This document shows, one piece after another, positions 1-9,800 of a DNA stretch of 14,714 nt. Made by a program: the position numbers and the translations under genes. The notes below the pieces were generated by a model, which searched no databases, was not told the origin of the DNA, and saw only the letters and a program-made list of their open reading frames with translations. The stretch comes from Entamoeba histolytica HM-1:IMSS (Eukaryota > Evosea > Mastigamoebida > Endamoebidae): the NCBI RefSeq assembly GCF_000208925.1, contig NW_001915100.1, positions 9,509 to 24,222 of the forward strand. Direction: 5' to 3'. How positions within the stretch are numbered: the stretch's first letter is position 1; each line of letters starts with the position of its first letter.

Positions 1-1
1 A

Positions 2-79
2 ATAGAGCATATTGAAGAAACTGAAATAATCGCTTCTCAGTATGAAGAAAATCCAATAATGGATATATCTAATAATTGA
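2..79 (+). CDS. C-terminal end of an unidentified protein (5' end outside window)
   Basis: One frame is open from the window edge to a TGA at 77-79 and encodes 25 residues ending NPIMDISNN. The fragment is acidic and hydrophilic (IEHIEETEI, then SQYEEN) and its codons look like those of the other genes here. Directly after the stop comes a run of 24 T, as expected for the 3' flank of an Entamoeba gene. No domain can be recognised in so short a tail. It could be chance reading, but the placement of the stop just before the T-rich tract favours a real gene end. Confidence 0.6.
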   Translation: MEHIEETEIIASQYEENPIMDISNN

Positions 80-470
80 CTTTTTTTTTTTTTTTTTTTT
101 TTTTCTTTTTTCTTTTTATCCTTGATTTTTTATTATTTCTTTTCTTATTTTGTCTCTTCTTCTATCTCTTTTACTTCTTATTATTATTAATTGTTTGATT
201 TTTCTTTATATTTTTATCATCTTATATTTATTTCTCTTTTTGGTATTTCTTATTCTTCTACTTATTTATTCTTATTCATTTTTAATTAAAACTATTCTTT
301 TCTTCTTTTGTTATTTCTTGGTTTAACTTTCTTAATTTGTGTTGATATTCTTTTTATTCTTTTCTATCTTTTTTTTTCTCTTTTACTATTATTATTTCTT
401 CTCTTTTTATTCTTTTATATTCTCATTCATTCGTTTATTATTTCATTTGTAGTATATCACATTTATGTGT
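80..470 (+). other. Pyrimidine-rich 3' flank with T24 run
   Basis: Immediately after the upstream stop codon, an uninterrupted run of 24 T (81-104) leads into about 370 bases made almost only of T and C, with scattered A. T-rich downstream tracts are usual after Entamoeba genes and may help 3' end formation. A frame open within it (308-490) encodes nearly only Phe, Leu and Ile and is a composition artefact. Confidence 0.6.
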
Positions 471-1128
471 GTTGTATTACTCTTTATTGATTTGTTTGGT
501 ATTATTAGTATGTGTGTTTATTCTAATTGATTGTAATTATTTATGTTATATTATTTCTGTTTTGTTGTATTATGATGTTTTCTTCTTGATTTTATAATTC
601 TAAATATCTTCTTCAATTAATACGTTTATTTATTTCTGTTTATTTATTTCTTGTTTGTATATTTATTTCTATTTGTTAAATAGAAGTTAATTTATGTGAA
701 ATATCATATAATTCATAATACAAATTTATGAGTAAACTCTCTATTTTATTATTTGTTTATGATTTTCTATTTTGATACAATTTGTATTATTCATTATTAT
801 AAAGAATGTATTATTTGATTATAATTGTTTATTAATCATTCTGATATAATAATTGGTATGTATTATTAAAGAAATGATGAAATATGTAATGGATATTATT
901 CAACAAAATATTTTACGTTAATATTGGTAAGAATTATAGAAAAGTATACAAACTATTATAATGCTAATGAAATACACTCTTTCTTAAAATATTTGTTTTC
1001 TTTTATGTTTAATATAATATTTTGATTTTCATCATATTGAGAAATAAGAAAATCAATTTCTTCATTTTGTTTTATTTCTTTTAAATTAGTGTTTTTCAAT
1101 TACTATCAAATTCTTGATCGAATATAGC

Positions 1129-1323
1129 ATGTCTAAAACACCACACACTTTATTACAAATTCAAGCATCGACACTCCCAGTTATTATCTGGTTATGGCGG
1201 TGCATTTGAATTAGAAATGTATTAGGTAAAGTTGCAAAGGGTGTAGCAAGATATTATGATAGAATATTACATGGTGTAATATAAGGAAGTACTAAAGTGT
1301 GGGTAAGACTAAAAGAAAATTAA
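1129..1323 (+). pseudogene. Possible decayed protein-coding relic
   Basis: This stretch has clearly more G and C than its surroundings, and its plus-strand reading looks like protein, but only if frames are changed. ATG at 1129 opens a frame reading SKTPHTLLQIQAS. The next frame over gives LLSGYGGAFELEM (about 1181-1219). From 1222 the first frame resumes with GKVAKGVARYYDRILHG, is cut by TAA at 1282-1284, and continues GSTKVWVRLKEN to a TAA at 1321. Two frame changes and one internal stop suggest an inactivated gene fragment. I cannot name the family. The minus strand also gives broken protein-like text here, so strand and coding origin are both uncertain. Confidence 0.3.
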
Positions 1324-2410
1324 ACATAATAATATAATGGGAATGAAATAGTCTTTTCTCTCATTCATAAAATAAAGAAAAAAGGAAAAAGAAAATGTTT
1401 AAAATTAAGACAGAAAATATGCAATTGGATTTAAAGAGGAAATAAGCAGAAGAAGGATGAGAAGACATTAATAATAAAAAATAAAGCAAAGAAATGATTT
1501 TCTCAATTTTCAAGAAAAACATAAATGATAAGTTAAACAAAAAGATTACTCTTTTTTAAACAGCTCAGGGATTAATCTCCTCTAAACTAGGAAGAATATA
1601 TGAAAAATCTATTAACACTTAATTAAGTAATTTTTAATTATTATTCTTTATTTGTAAACAACACTTCATTAATTCGACTACTCAATTTACTATTTAGTTT
1701 CATAGAAATAACAGTCATTTAATTTCTAAACAACTATAAAAATTAAAAGTTTATGATTATACTCAAAACTATTTTGATTTTATTTCTTCATAACTTTCGT
1801 AGATGTTTTTGAGTGTATCATGTTATTTACTTTCTAATGATTTTCTTCATTAATACTTAATTTAACTCCATTATTTTTATTATTTGAATTTCTTTTATAC
1901 CATTATAATGAATAATTGTTTTGCATCATTAAGACTTGATGTATTTATACTGTTTTTCTATCATACTATATTCATTATACTACAAATTCATTGTTTTAAA
2001 TATTCATCAAAAAGTAAAAATATTGTCTTCTCACCTATTTAGTTGTTATTCACTTGAAATTATCAATGAGATTGCTACACAATGAAATTCTATTTACATT
2101 TCTTAATTTTATGAATGTTTTTTTCAATTCATTATAGACTATAAGAAATAAACAATTTATTTCATCTTATTTCATGAAAGAGACATTATTAAAAAGATGA
2201 TAATTGAGACAAACAACATTCTAACTACCTTTTGTTGTTTTTCAATAGATATTCTACAACTTCAACAATTAATTACTTTCCATCTCATTGACTTAATCAT
2301 AACCTTTCTTCTTATTGTTAGTATTTTGTATATATTCAACTATTTATACTGTTGCTTTTCTTTTGAACTGAAAAGTAATTTGTTGAACCAATCAACAACT
2401 GTCAAAAAAT

Positions 2411-2425
2411 GATATTACAAATATC
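2411..2425. repeat. Short perfect inverted repeat (6-bp stem)
   Basis: GATATT and AATATC are exact reverse complements separated by the 3-base loop ACA. The hairpin lies 4 bases before a larger inverted repeat. A stem this small in AT-rich DNA could be chance. Confidence 0.45.
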
Positions 2426-2429
2426 ACTT

Positions 2430-2473
2430 TTAACTCATAACTTACATATAAAGTAAGTTAAAAGTTGAGTTAA
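2430..2473. repeat. Inverted repeat with 16-bp stem and 5-nt bulge
   Basis: The left arm at 2430-2445 reads TTAACTCATAACTTAC. Its first eight bases pair with TGAGTTAA at 2466-2473 and its last eight with GTAAGTTA at 2453-2460. The loop is the 7 bases 2446-2452, and the right arm carries 5 unpaired bases (2461-2465). The pairing is seen directly. Its role is unknown: it could be a structured RNA, a transposon-end remnant or chance. Confidence 0.55.
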
Positions 2474-2880
2474 TTGTTTTTTCAATATCCAATTCATTTA
2501 AATAAAAACTTTTCATTAAACTAGGAAAATAAGAATAAAGAAAGACACTAATACAATGAAAAAGAAATGAAATACCACAACACGAGTAGTCAAGAGCTTT
2601 TGATTGAGTGAGTTGAAAAAATGAATGGTAAGGTGAATGGAATAGTTTAAGAATAAGATATTGATTCAATCACATTTCACACATCAATCTAATTTCTTTC
2701 ATTCTTTAATTCTCATGACTATCATAACAATCAAAGAAAAAGAACAAAGAAACAACAATACCAACGTATATTGTTTTATTTTGTGTGTTTAATATAATTG
2801 GCAGAATAGAACAAAACACAAGCAAGAATAAGAGAAGAGAATGAAAGATAAGTAAAATAAATGTGAATAAATAATAATAC

Positions 2881-2918
2881 AATAAAATAATAGTAATACA
2901 ATAAAATAATAGTAATAT
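2881..2918. repeat. Two tandem copies of a 19-bp AT-rich unit
   Basis: AATAAAATAATAGTAATAC (2881-2899) is followed directly by a second copy at 2900-2918 that differs only in its last base. A shorter partial copy (AATAATAC) precedes it. It lies about 65 bases before the methyltransferase start codon, inside the likely promoter region, so copy number could vary between strains. Confidence 0.6.
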
Positions 2919-2984
2919 AATAGTATATTTATTATTTATAAAAAAGAAAAACAAAAAAAAAAGAGAAAAGAAGAAAAGAAAAAG

Positions 2985-3617
2985 ATGGAAAAATACCCCG
3001 ATATTATTCCTCTTGTCGATAAAGAAACATGGGACAATGTCTATAAACCAGACATTGATAGTTATTTGTTAATGGATGTTTTAGAAAAAGAAAGAGAGTT
3101 CATTAACAGCCATGAACCAATGACATCGCTTGAAATTGGAGTTGGAAGTGGTATTGTATCGAAATACGTTAAAGAACTATTCCCACGAATAACTACATTC
3201 TGTAGTGATATTAATCCATATGCACTTGAATGCACGAAAAAAGTTCATAGAGAAGGGAATTTAATTAAAAGTTCATTAATTGAATCAATTAGAGATGAAT
3301 CAATTGACTTGTTTATATACAATCCACCATATGTTCCAACCCCAGAAGAAGAACTTCATCAATCATATATTTCATTAAGTTGGGCAGGAGGAAAAGATGG
3401 GAGAGAAAAGATTGACTGTGTAATTGAGCATTTGTGGGATATATTATCACCAAAAGGAATTGGTTATATTGTAATTATTCAAGACAATGATCCAAAGTCA
3501 ATTATAGAATTAGCAATTAAACATAGTTTGAAACCTAAAATCATAGATACCATCACTCTTGAAACAGAGAAGTTATATGTTTTACGATTGCTCCCGATAT
3601 TTTCAATGGATGAATAA
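2985..3617 (+). CDS. eRF1 N5-glutamine methyltransferase, N6AMT1/Mtq2/HemK family
   Basis: A 210-residue class I SAM-dependent methyltransferase. In the known family it methylates the Gln of the GGQ motif in translation release factor eRF1 in the cytosol, together with the zinc-binding partner TRM112. Seen here are the family N-terminus VYKPDIDSYLLMDVLE (19-34), SAM-binding motif I LEIGVGSG (49-56), acidic SDIN (74-77), the catalytic NPPY (113-116) that holds the target amide, and WAGGKDGRE (133-141), which matches the WAGGRNGRE of animal N6AMT1. The length equals that of the eukaryotic family, which lacks the N-terminal domain of bacterial PrmC. The ATG follows a purine-rich A/G leader, and an upstream AT-rich stretch (about 2921-2945) could hold the core promoter. 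No intron is needed. The TRM112 partner is not in this window. Confidence 0.93.
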   Translation: MEKYPDIIPLVDKETWDNVYKPDIDSYLLMDVLEKEREFINSHEPMTSLEIGVGSGIVSKYVKELFPRITTFCSDINPYALECTKKVHREGNLIKSSLIESIRDESIDLFIYNPPYVPTPEEELHQSYISLSWAGGKDGREKIDCVIEHLWDILSPKGIGYIVIIQDNDPKSIIELAIKHSLKPKIIDTITLETEKLYVLRLLPIFSMDE

Positions 3618-4757
3618 ACAACAATAGAAAAGAAACAAAGTATTTTATTTAGTATGGCTAAAACAAAAGTAATTCAATAATATAAGAAGACTTTTTGGTT
3701 GGACAGAACAATGACAATATCCAGAATAATCGAAGAGAAAACAAACACAATAAAAATACTATCTATTACTTCTTGTTTTTATTTATTAAATAACCAGAAT
3801 AACTTCATTACCATATAGAATCATTCAACATAAAACATATGAAAATAAAGAGAAGAAGAATTAATCAAATTCTATAGAATTATAAGACTAGAATATATTT
3901 CAAATATTATAAAGAAAAACAACACATTGAGAAAGGAGCTTTTATGACATTATATGAAAGATACTAAGTCACCAAAAACCATAATATAATGAAAGTTGAT
4001 AAATAACAATAAGACTTCCAATCATGAAAAGTACAATACAACAGAATGATTTGTCAATATTTACTATCTGAGAAATAGAACAAAATACAACATAAAATAC
4101 TGTTCTATATAAATATCAACATTAACAGTCAATAACAAACCCAATTCCATTCTAACTGAATAAAATACAAAGCAACACTTACTTAAAACTAATATTAACA
4201 TTGACAAATACATTTGTGTTAAATCCATTTATCGTCTTTCATTAATCAAAATGAAATATTCCTTCTGTATGTTAATGTCATTTTATTATTTCCTGTGGTT
4301 TTATGTTTATATTTGAAAATAGAACCAATAGATAAAATAGATACTACCTAAAACAAATATCAATACAAATCAAAATGTGAGAATCATTTCATTTAAAAAA
4401 TAAAGACAATCATTTCTTATTTATATCCAACTAATTATTCATAAAATACAAAAAGAGTTATAAACAAAACATTATATTCTTTCTTTTAATGATTATTTCT
4501 TCAATCCTTATTTTTCTTCATTTCTTATTCAAAAAATACATAAATAAAACAATTACTTTTATATCATTAAATAAATTCTTCCCTTTAATATTCACTCATC
4601 CCTTTTCATTTCATTAACTCTTCTTCTTTTTTAATAATGAAAGAAAAAAAGATATTTATTTTTATTTTCTTATGTGTTGTCATATAAAATAAATAAAGAG
4701 AGATGTAATACAATAACCTGGATTAATTTCTTTTTTAAAGTCATTAATTAAGTACTT
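3618..4757. other. Gene-poor spacer between convergent genes
   Basis: About 1.1 kb separates two 3' ends, which is long for this compact genome. The plus strand is A-rich at first and more T-rich from about 4460. I find no long open frame, tRNA, repeat or recognisable protein motif on either strand. A TTAATTAA at 4744-4751, on the minus strand just past the TLDc stop, fits the TAATT-type polyadenylation motif of Entamoeba. Confidence 0.5.
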
Positions 4758-5306
4758 TTACAACCATTCTAAGATCGTTAAACTATCATACATAAAAAAT
4801 TTTTGACCAATGAAAATATCAGCACTAACTCCCTTTTTAACATCATAGTTACCAGGAAATGAATAGTCAATTTGACTCCTTTTTGAATTTGAATCACTTT
4901 CTAGAATAAAAGCACCATAACACTCCAAGAAATGGGTTTGGTTAGAATCTGACTTAGCTGATTTAGAAGTGTTATTAATAATAAGACTTTGATTCTGATA
5001 ATCAATTTTTTGATACTTTTCACCTTTATTTGTTGTAGTATTAAAAATAAATACAAAATGTTTCTTATCTTTATCTATGTAAAGTGTTTGATCTTTTTCA
5101 GAAAGCATATTTGAGTTGTAACATCCAAATATTATTTCTCCATATTTACATACTACCATTAATCCAGTTTTATCTCTTATTTTGTTTATTAGATTACTAA
5201 TATTTAATTCCTCTTCATTAGAATCAAATAAAACATTATATCGATTCTTCCCCGTGCATTGGACTAAAAATTTATTCAATTCTTGTAACTTTTTTATTTC
5301 TGTCAT
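4758..5306 (-). CDS. Small stand-alone TLDc-domain protein
   Basis: A 182-residue protein that is essentially one TLDc domain. Visible signatures are YNVLFDS (23-29), the helical stretch NISNLINKIRDKTG (35-48), a strand leading to GEIIFGCY (56-63), the core strand HFVFIF (about 83-88) and the end LTILEWL (176-182), which fits the family's C-terminal strand. TLDc proteins such as OXR1 and NCOA7 are linked elsewhere to oxidation resistance and to binding the V-ATPase. The domain has no catalytic motif, and its function in amoebae is unknown to me. There is no signal peptide, membrane segment or clear coiled coil. The Ser/Asn/Lys-rich loop near 110-125 is probably a variable insert. TAATT follows the stop at once. 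It is transcribed in the same direction as the PROPPIN upstream, 143 bases away, with its own putative promoter. Confidence 0.8.
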   Translation of the reverse strand: MTEIKKLQELNKFLVQCTGKNRYNVLFDSNEEELNISNLINKIRDKTGLMVVCKYGEIIFGCYNSNMLSEKDQTLYIDKDKKHFVFIFNTTTNKGEKYQKIDYQNQSLIINNTSKSAKSDSNQTHFLECYGAFILESDSNSKRSQIDYSFPGNYDVKKGVSADIFIGQKFFMYDSLTILEWL

Positions 5307-5327
5307 TTATATTTGTTCCTTTGGTTA

Positions 5328-5367
5328 TGATTTTTTAGTTTTCCCGAAATAAAAATAATATATAAAC
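5328..5367 (-). promoter_or_regulatory. Putative core promoter of the TLDc gene
   Basis: On the minus strand GTTTATATA (5359-5367) resembles the Entamoeba TATA-like element (consensus GTATTTAAA). About 22 bases further on, AAAAAATCA (5328-5336) is one base from the initiator consensus AAAAATTCA. The initiator ends 21 bases before the ATG, which fits the very short 5' leaders of this genus. Elements this AT-rich occur easily by chance here. Confidence 0.35.
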
Positions 5368-5449
5368 TATTACTTTTATTATACTCAGATTGTGATTTGA
5401 AAAATGAATAAATTATAAAACGTTAAAAGAAAAAGAGAATTTAGTCAGA

Positions 5450-6448
5450 TTAAAGTATTGAAGAAGAGTCATCAAGAACCATCACCACCTTTCCTTTGTC
5501 TGTTTGCATATTAAACTTCATAAATGCTCCCTCAATAGTAATTGCCATTACACAAGTAGTTGGACTATTTTGCCATCCAAAGAATACTGCAGTGTAAATG
5601 TCTGGTGTGAGTGGATATTCACAACATCCATAAATTCCACTAAATCCTGGAACAATTTTAGAAAATTTAGATTCTTTATTAGAAACATCTCCATCTTGAG
5701 AAAGAGAGTAAACGTGAATTGTTCCTCTATTACTGTTTGTTACAATAAATTTACCATCTTGACTGAAATTAACACTATAAATCTCTGCTACACTTTTTCC
5801 TCTTCTAAATTCTCCTACTTTCTCACCACGTGCAGTATCCCATACTCTAAATAATGTTCCTTCTGAAGATGCACTAACTAATAAATTAGCTTCAGGACTT
5901 AAACATAAAGCAGAAATAGAGTGTTTATGTGCTTCAATTGTAGTAGAAGCACCAGTTTCTAAATTAGCAACAACTACTTTACCCTCTTCAACTGAGGGAT
6001 AAGCAATAACTTTCTTATCTGAAGATGAAACGGCAATTAATCCTTTTGGATTTGGACAAGTTTTGAAGGTTTGTCTTAAATTTAAATTTCTAAAATCATA
6101 AACAAATACTGAAGTATCAACTACAACAACAATAATATCTCTTTTTAATCTTACTGCTCTCACAGGAGTGTCATATTCTAATTCTGCAATTCCTTTGTTT
6201 TGATAATCATCCCAAATAATAACTTTAGTTGGTGGAAAAACGGGTTGTGGTCCACCTCCAACTAATGCCACCAAATTTGATTTATATAACAATTCAATAA
6301 TTCCAACACCTCCATTGAAATTTCTTTTGAAACGCTCTCTTAATCGAGTTTGTTCAATACCATATACACAAAATCCTTTTGTAGTTCCAAGAGCAAAACA
6401 AGAGAAATCTTGATTGAATGATATACATAAGATCTTTTGTTCTTCCAT
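5450..6448 (-). CDS. PROPPIN (Atg18/WIPI/Hsv2-like) phosphoinositide-binding beta-propeller, intact FRRG
   Basis: A 332-residue seven-bladed WD40-type propeller, the normal size for a short PROPPIN. The family binds PI3P and PI(3,5)P2 on autophagosome precursors, endosomes and vacuoles, and works with ATG2 or in membrane fission. The diagnostic FRRG is present at 214-217; each Arg serves one of the two lipid-binding pockets. Other family marks are NLVALVGGG (58-66), KVIIWDD (75-81), EAHKHSISALCLS (172-184), SASSEGTLFRVWD (192-204) and NRGTIHVYSL (240-249). The start MEEQKILCIS aligns directly with the start of the second PROPPIN. No intron is visible. It is head to head with the VPS13-like gene across 390 bases, so the two may share a promoter region. 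Whether it acts in autophagy or endocytosis cannot be read from the sequence. Confidence 0.92.
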   Translation of the reverse strand: MEEQKILCISFNQDFSCFALGTTKGFCVYGIEQTRLRERFKRNFNGGVGIIELLYKSNLVALVGGGPQPVFPPTKVIIWDDYQNKGIAELEYDTPVRAVRLKRDIIVVVVDTSVFVYDFRNLNLRQTFKTCPNPKGLIAVSSSDKKVIAYPSVEEGKVVVANLETGASTTIEAHKHSISALCLSPEANLLVSASSEGTLFRVWDTARGEKVGEFRRGKSVAEIYSVNFSQDGKFIVTNSNRGTIHVYSLSQDGDVSNKESKFSKIVPGFSGIYGCCEYPLTPDIYTAVFFGWQNSPTTCVMAITIEGAFMKFNMQTDKGKVVMVLDDSSSIL

Positions 6449-6838
6449 TCTCTTTTTTTTTCTTACTTTTTCTAGTTTTTTCTTTATTTTTTTAGTTTGT
6501 TTTTATTTTTATTTTTTTTTTGTTATATTTTCGTTTTTGACTTTTTATTCATTTTTCTTTTATAATTCATTGAACATTTTGAATTTTAGTTATAAATTAT
6601 TTTTGTGAAAGAATTTTTCAAGTGATAATATTCATACAATCACTCTTTTTTAGAAATAGCTTTAAATAAAAAAAAAATTATAAATTTAGATATATGAGTG
6701 TAATAAGAATCTCAAAAATCATTTAAAGATTATAGAGAAAAAAACTAATAATAATTTGATAAAAATGTGATAATGAAGTTATAATTTTGTTATTAAAAAA
6801 AGAAAAAAGACTTAAAATTTTTTATTTTATCAGAGTGA
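6449..6838. promoter_or_regulatory. Divergent promoter region between PROPPIN and VPS13-like genes
   Basis: This 390-base spacer separates two start codons facing away from each other and must hold the promoters of both genes. The half next to the PROPPIN is T-rich on the plus strand (A-rich leader for the minus-strand gene). The other half is A-rich towards the VPS13-like start. AATGAAGT (6772-6779) is one base from the GAAC element AATGAACT, 60 bases before the VPS13-like ATG. No clear TATA or initiator match was found. No trace of chorein-like coding sequence is visible in the plus-strand frames. Confidence 0.45.
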
Positions 6839-9800
6839 ATGAGAACTAGATTTCGTTTGAATATACGAGTGAAAGAAACAAATTTAACAGTTCCACATAC
6901 ATTAAGATATTCATTAAAAGGATTAGAAATAAAATGTCAAAATTATAATGAAAAGAAAGAAATGGATATAGTCACAATCCAATCACAGTTTAAGTCATTA
7001 CAAGTAAGTGATGAAAACAAACCAATAATTGTATTAAGTAAAAATACTCCATTTGAACTAGAAGCCAAGATAGGAAAAGAATCTGAATTAATTATTAAAA
7101 TGAATAGACCACAACTCATTTGTATTCCAAGAGATATTAATAAATTACAAGAATATTGGGGACAAATATTAAAATTTATAGGTGGATATCTCAAAGTAAA
7201 TACAGAAACACCTTTTAAAGTAAATATTGATATTAGTGATGGATTAATTTTATTTGAAGATAATCAAGAACGGTGTGTAATGGCATTAGAATATTCAACA
7301 AAAGGAAATGTTGTTACACAAAATACTATTCAACACTTAGATAAAAAGATTATTACAAATGAATTAAAATCACTTTGTTTAGAATTTAATAATATTTCTA
7401 TGAAATCAACACAACATGAAATACTTAGTAAAACTAAATTTACATTATCCATTTCTAAAACATCACAAAACCATCAATTTCAACCAAATTTATTAATTAA
7501 TTTTACATCAAATAATCTTCATTTCTTTATTGGAGTTTATGAATTCTTTATTCTCCAACATCTTTTTCAACAATTAAATGATAATTTAAAAGTATTCTTT
7601 AAACAAAATATAAAAGATTCTATTCAGCGTAAATGTACTATTTATCAACCTTTTGTTTCACAACAAAAACCAATTATTCTTCCAATTAAAACAGCTCCAT
7701 CATTACGTTCATATAAAGTGAATATTCCAAGTATTACATTAAAAATTGCTACAGATATTAAATGTATTAAAATAATTATTAATGATTTTAATATTGATGG
7801 TAAAAGTGGAGTATTAACAAATGTATTTTCCTTAGAAATTGATTGTTTTAATGCAGATAAACAAAAATATGAATCATTAATTGATATGACAACAATAAAA
7901 TGTGCTTGGATTGGTACATCAACCAGAATTTTCTTTGAAAAAAATTTAAATGTAAATATTACACCTCATGCAATTCTTTCTATTAGTTCATTATTAAATG
8001 TAGTTAATTCATTTAATAGAGAAATTAATGATATTTCACAAATTATTACACCCAAACAAGAAGAACAATTACCAATATTACAACCATTTTCATTAATAAA
8101 TTATAGTGGAATGGATTTAGAAATAATCATTTCTAATATGAAATTATTTGTTAAAATGAATTCTTCAATTGACTTACCTGAAGGAAGTTTACTTCAAATT
8201 AAAATGGTTGGATATAAAGATATTTCTTTTACTATTGGTGGTATTAAACAAATTATTGAATTAACTTCATTAAAAACAAATAAACATGGTGGGTATTTAA
8301 TTATTGAAAGAAATTCATTAAGAGAATTAAAAATAAGTTCATCAATTAGTGTTTTAAATCAAACAAATGAAAAAGTTAAAGTTTATGTTTCTACACCATC
8401 TAAACCAAATATCATTTCATTTTCATTACAACCTCAAGGTATTTATTATTTTCAACCAATATTTAGTAGAACATACTTTTCAATTGCTGTAACTCCTATA
8501 AATGAACCAATTCCTCTTCCAAACCCTTCATACACTGGACATATACCAACTGAAACAAGTGAATTTAATAAACAATGGGAAGCTCCAATTACTAAATTAT
8601 TTGGTTCAGCTCCTGTTAAAATTTTAATGATTTCTCCTAAAGTAGGAGTTCCTCAATTAAATAAAGAAAAGAAATATATCAGAACAGTTAATTTTATTAT
8701 TCAACATCCTTATATATTTCATTCTCATTTACCTTCAACATTATTATTAACATTATTTGATACAAATAAAACACAACTTATTATTCCACCTTTTGGAACG
8801 TTAAGTTATGCTCATAATAATGAAAGACTCAGTGGATTTATTAAAATACTTAATGATTGTATTGATGGATTTACAATGGAACCAACAATATTATTACTAA
8901 ATTCAGAAGAATTTTATTTATTTCCATCTAATCTTCGTTCAAGAAGAATTGTATTTAATTCACCAACACAAGTAAATTATATTTTAATGAGATTTGAAGA
9001 AAATGAAAATTATCCAACTAATGTTCATTTTGAAATTAATCAATTTGTACAAAATCAAACATTAATTCCATTAATTTATAATAATATTTCATTACCAACA
9101 AATGGAAGTTTAGTACCAATGACACAGTTTTGTGAAGATAATATAAAAATAAATAATAAAAATATTAATGGAATATTAATGTTAAAAAGTGATCAAAATA
9201 ATAGTAATAATAATAAATTAAAAGAAGTTCTTCTTCCAAATGAAGAAAATGGAATTGTTCTTCTTGGAAATCCTCCTATTGAAATTGTTTATTCAAAAAG
9301 TATTGAAGAAAAAAGTAACAAAGAAATAATTATTTTAAAACAACGATATGTTATTCATAATAGAACTGAACATAAAATTAAATTTTATTGTTCTCAATTC
9401 CCTCATGGAACAAATGTTATGGCTAAAGGATATGCTCCTTGTAATGTTAGTGGAGAATTTGAAATGTCATTAGAAATTGAAATAAATAAAGAATTATTTG
9501 AAAGTGAACAATTTAAAATTAATAAAGAAGTAAATTGTCAAATGATTTTAAGTTCAAAAAATGAAAGATATATTATTATTTCAATTAATATTACTTTAAA
9601 TCAAATGGAATATATAATTTGTATTGATGAAATAGAAAAGTATTATTTATGTATTCAAAATTATACAAATATTCCAATTACTTTTGCTCAAACAAATACA
9701 ATTCATACATACACAATTCAACCTAATCAATCACTTCCTTTTGCATGGACAGTACCAACATTAAAACATACATTACAATTATATGATAAAAATAATACAA

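Larger units (their letters stand above)
471..2984. other. Long gene-poor AT-rich spacer
   Basis: No convincing intact gene is visible on either strand over about 2.5 kb. The open frames (2197-2412 plus; 2442-2669 and 2706-2954 minus) encode low-complexity Phe/Leu/Ile/Tyr-rich peptides without recognisable motifs. The spacer is not uniform. About 1129-1323 is richer in G+C and looks like decayed coding sequence, 1330-1560 is purine-rich on the plus strand, 2411-2473 holds inverted repeats and 2881-2918 a tandem repeat. A further short protein-like stretch (reading AQGLISSKLGRIYEKSIN) lies near 1563-1620. No tRNA, SINE or LINE could be recognised by eye. Confidence 0.5.

Noticed and set aside
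308..490. 60-residue plus-strand open frame
   Set aside because: Almost only Phe, Leu and Ile from a pyrimidine-rich tract; no gene-like composition.
1129..1323. Structured RNA gene (tRNA, snRNA or rRNA piece) at the G+C-richer island
   Set aside because: No tRNA arm motifs, and no recognisable snRNA or rRNA core sequences; a decayed coding relic explains the text better.
2197..2412. 71-residue plus-strand open frame
   Set aside because: Hydrophobic low-complexity translation of AT-rich spacer; no motif and no promoter or 3' signal of note.
2442..2954. Two minus-strand open frames (75 and 82 residues)
   Set aside because: Phe/Leu/Tyr/Ile-rich readings of A-rich DNA; they overlap the inverted and tandem repeats and the leader of the methyltransferase gene.
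5504..5854. 116-residue plus-strand open frame
   Set aside because: Lies opposite the well-supported PROPPIN gene; Ser/Asn/Cys-rich antisense reading without homology.
6414..6608. 64-residue plus-strand open frame before the VPS13-like gene
   Set aside because: Phe-rich reading of a T-rich leader; not a chorein segment.
6495..6834. Possible 5' intron of the VPS13-like gene (GTTTGT near 6495, TTTTATCAG ending 6834)
   Set aside because: Splice-like ends exist, but no upstream coding exon can be found; the sequence before the donor is T-rich leader and then the opposite-strand PROPPIN.
6943..7194. 83-residue minus-strand open frame inside the VPS13-like gene
   Set aside because: Antisense shadow of the well-supported VPS13-like coding frame; no motif.
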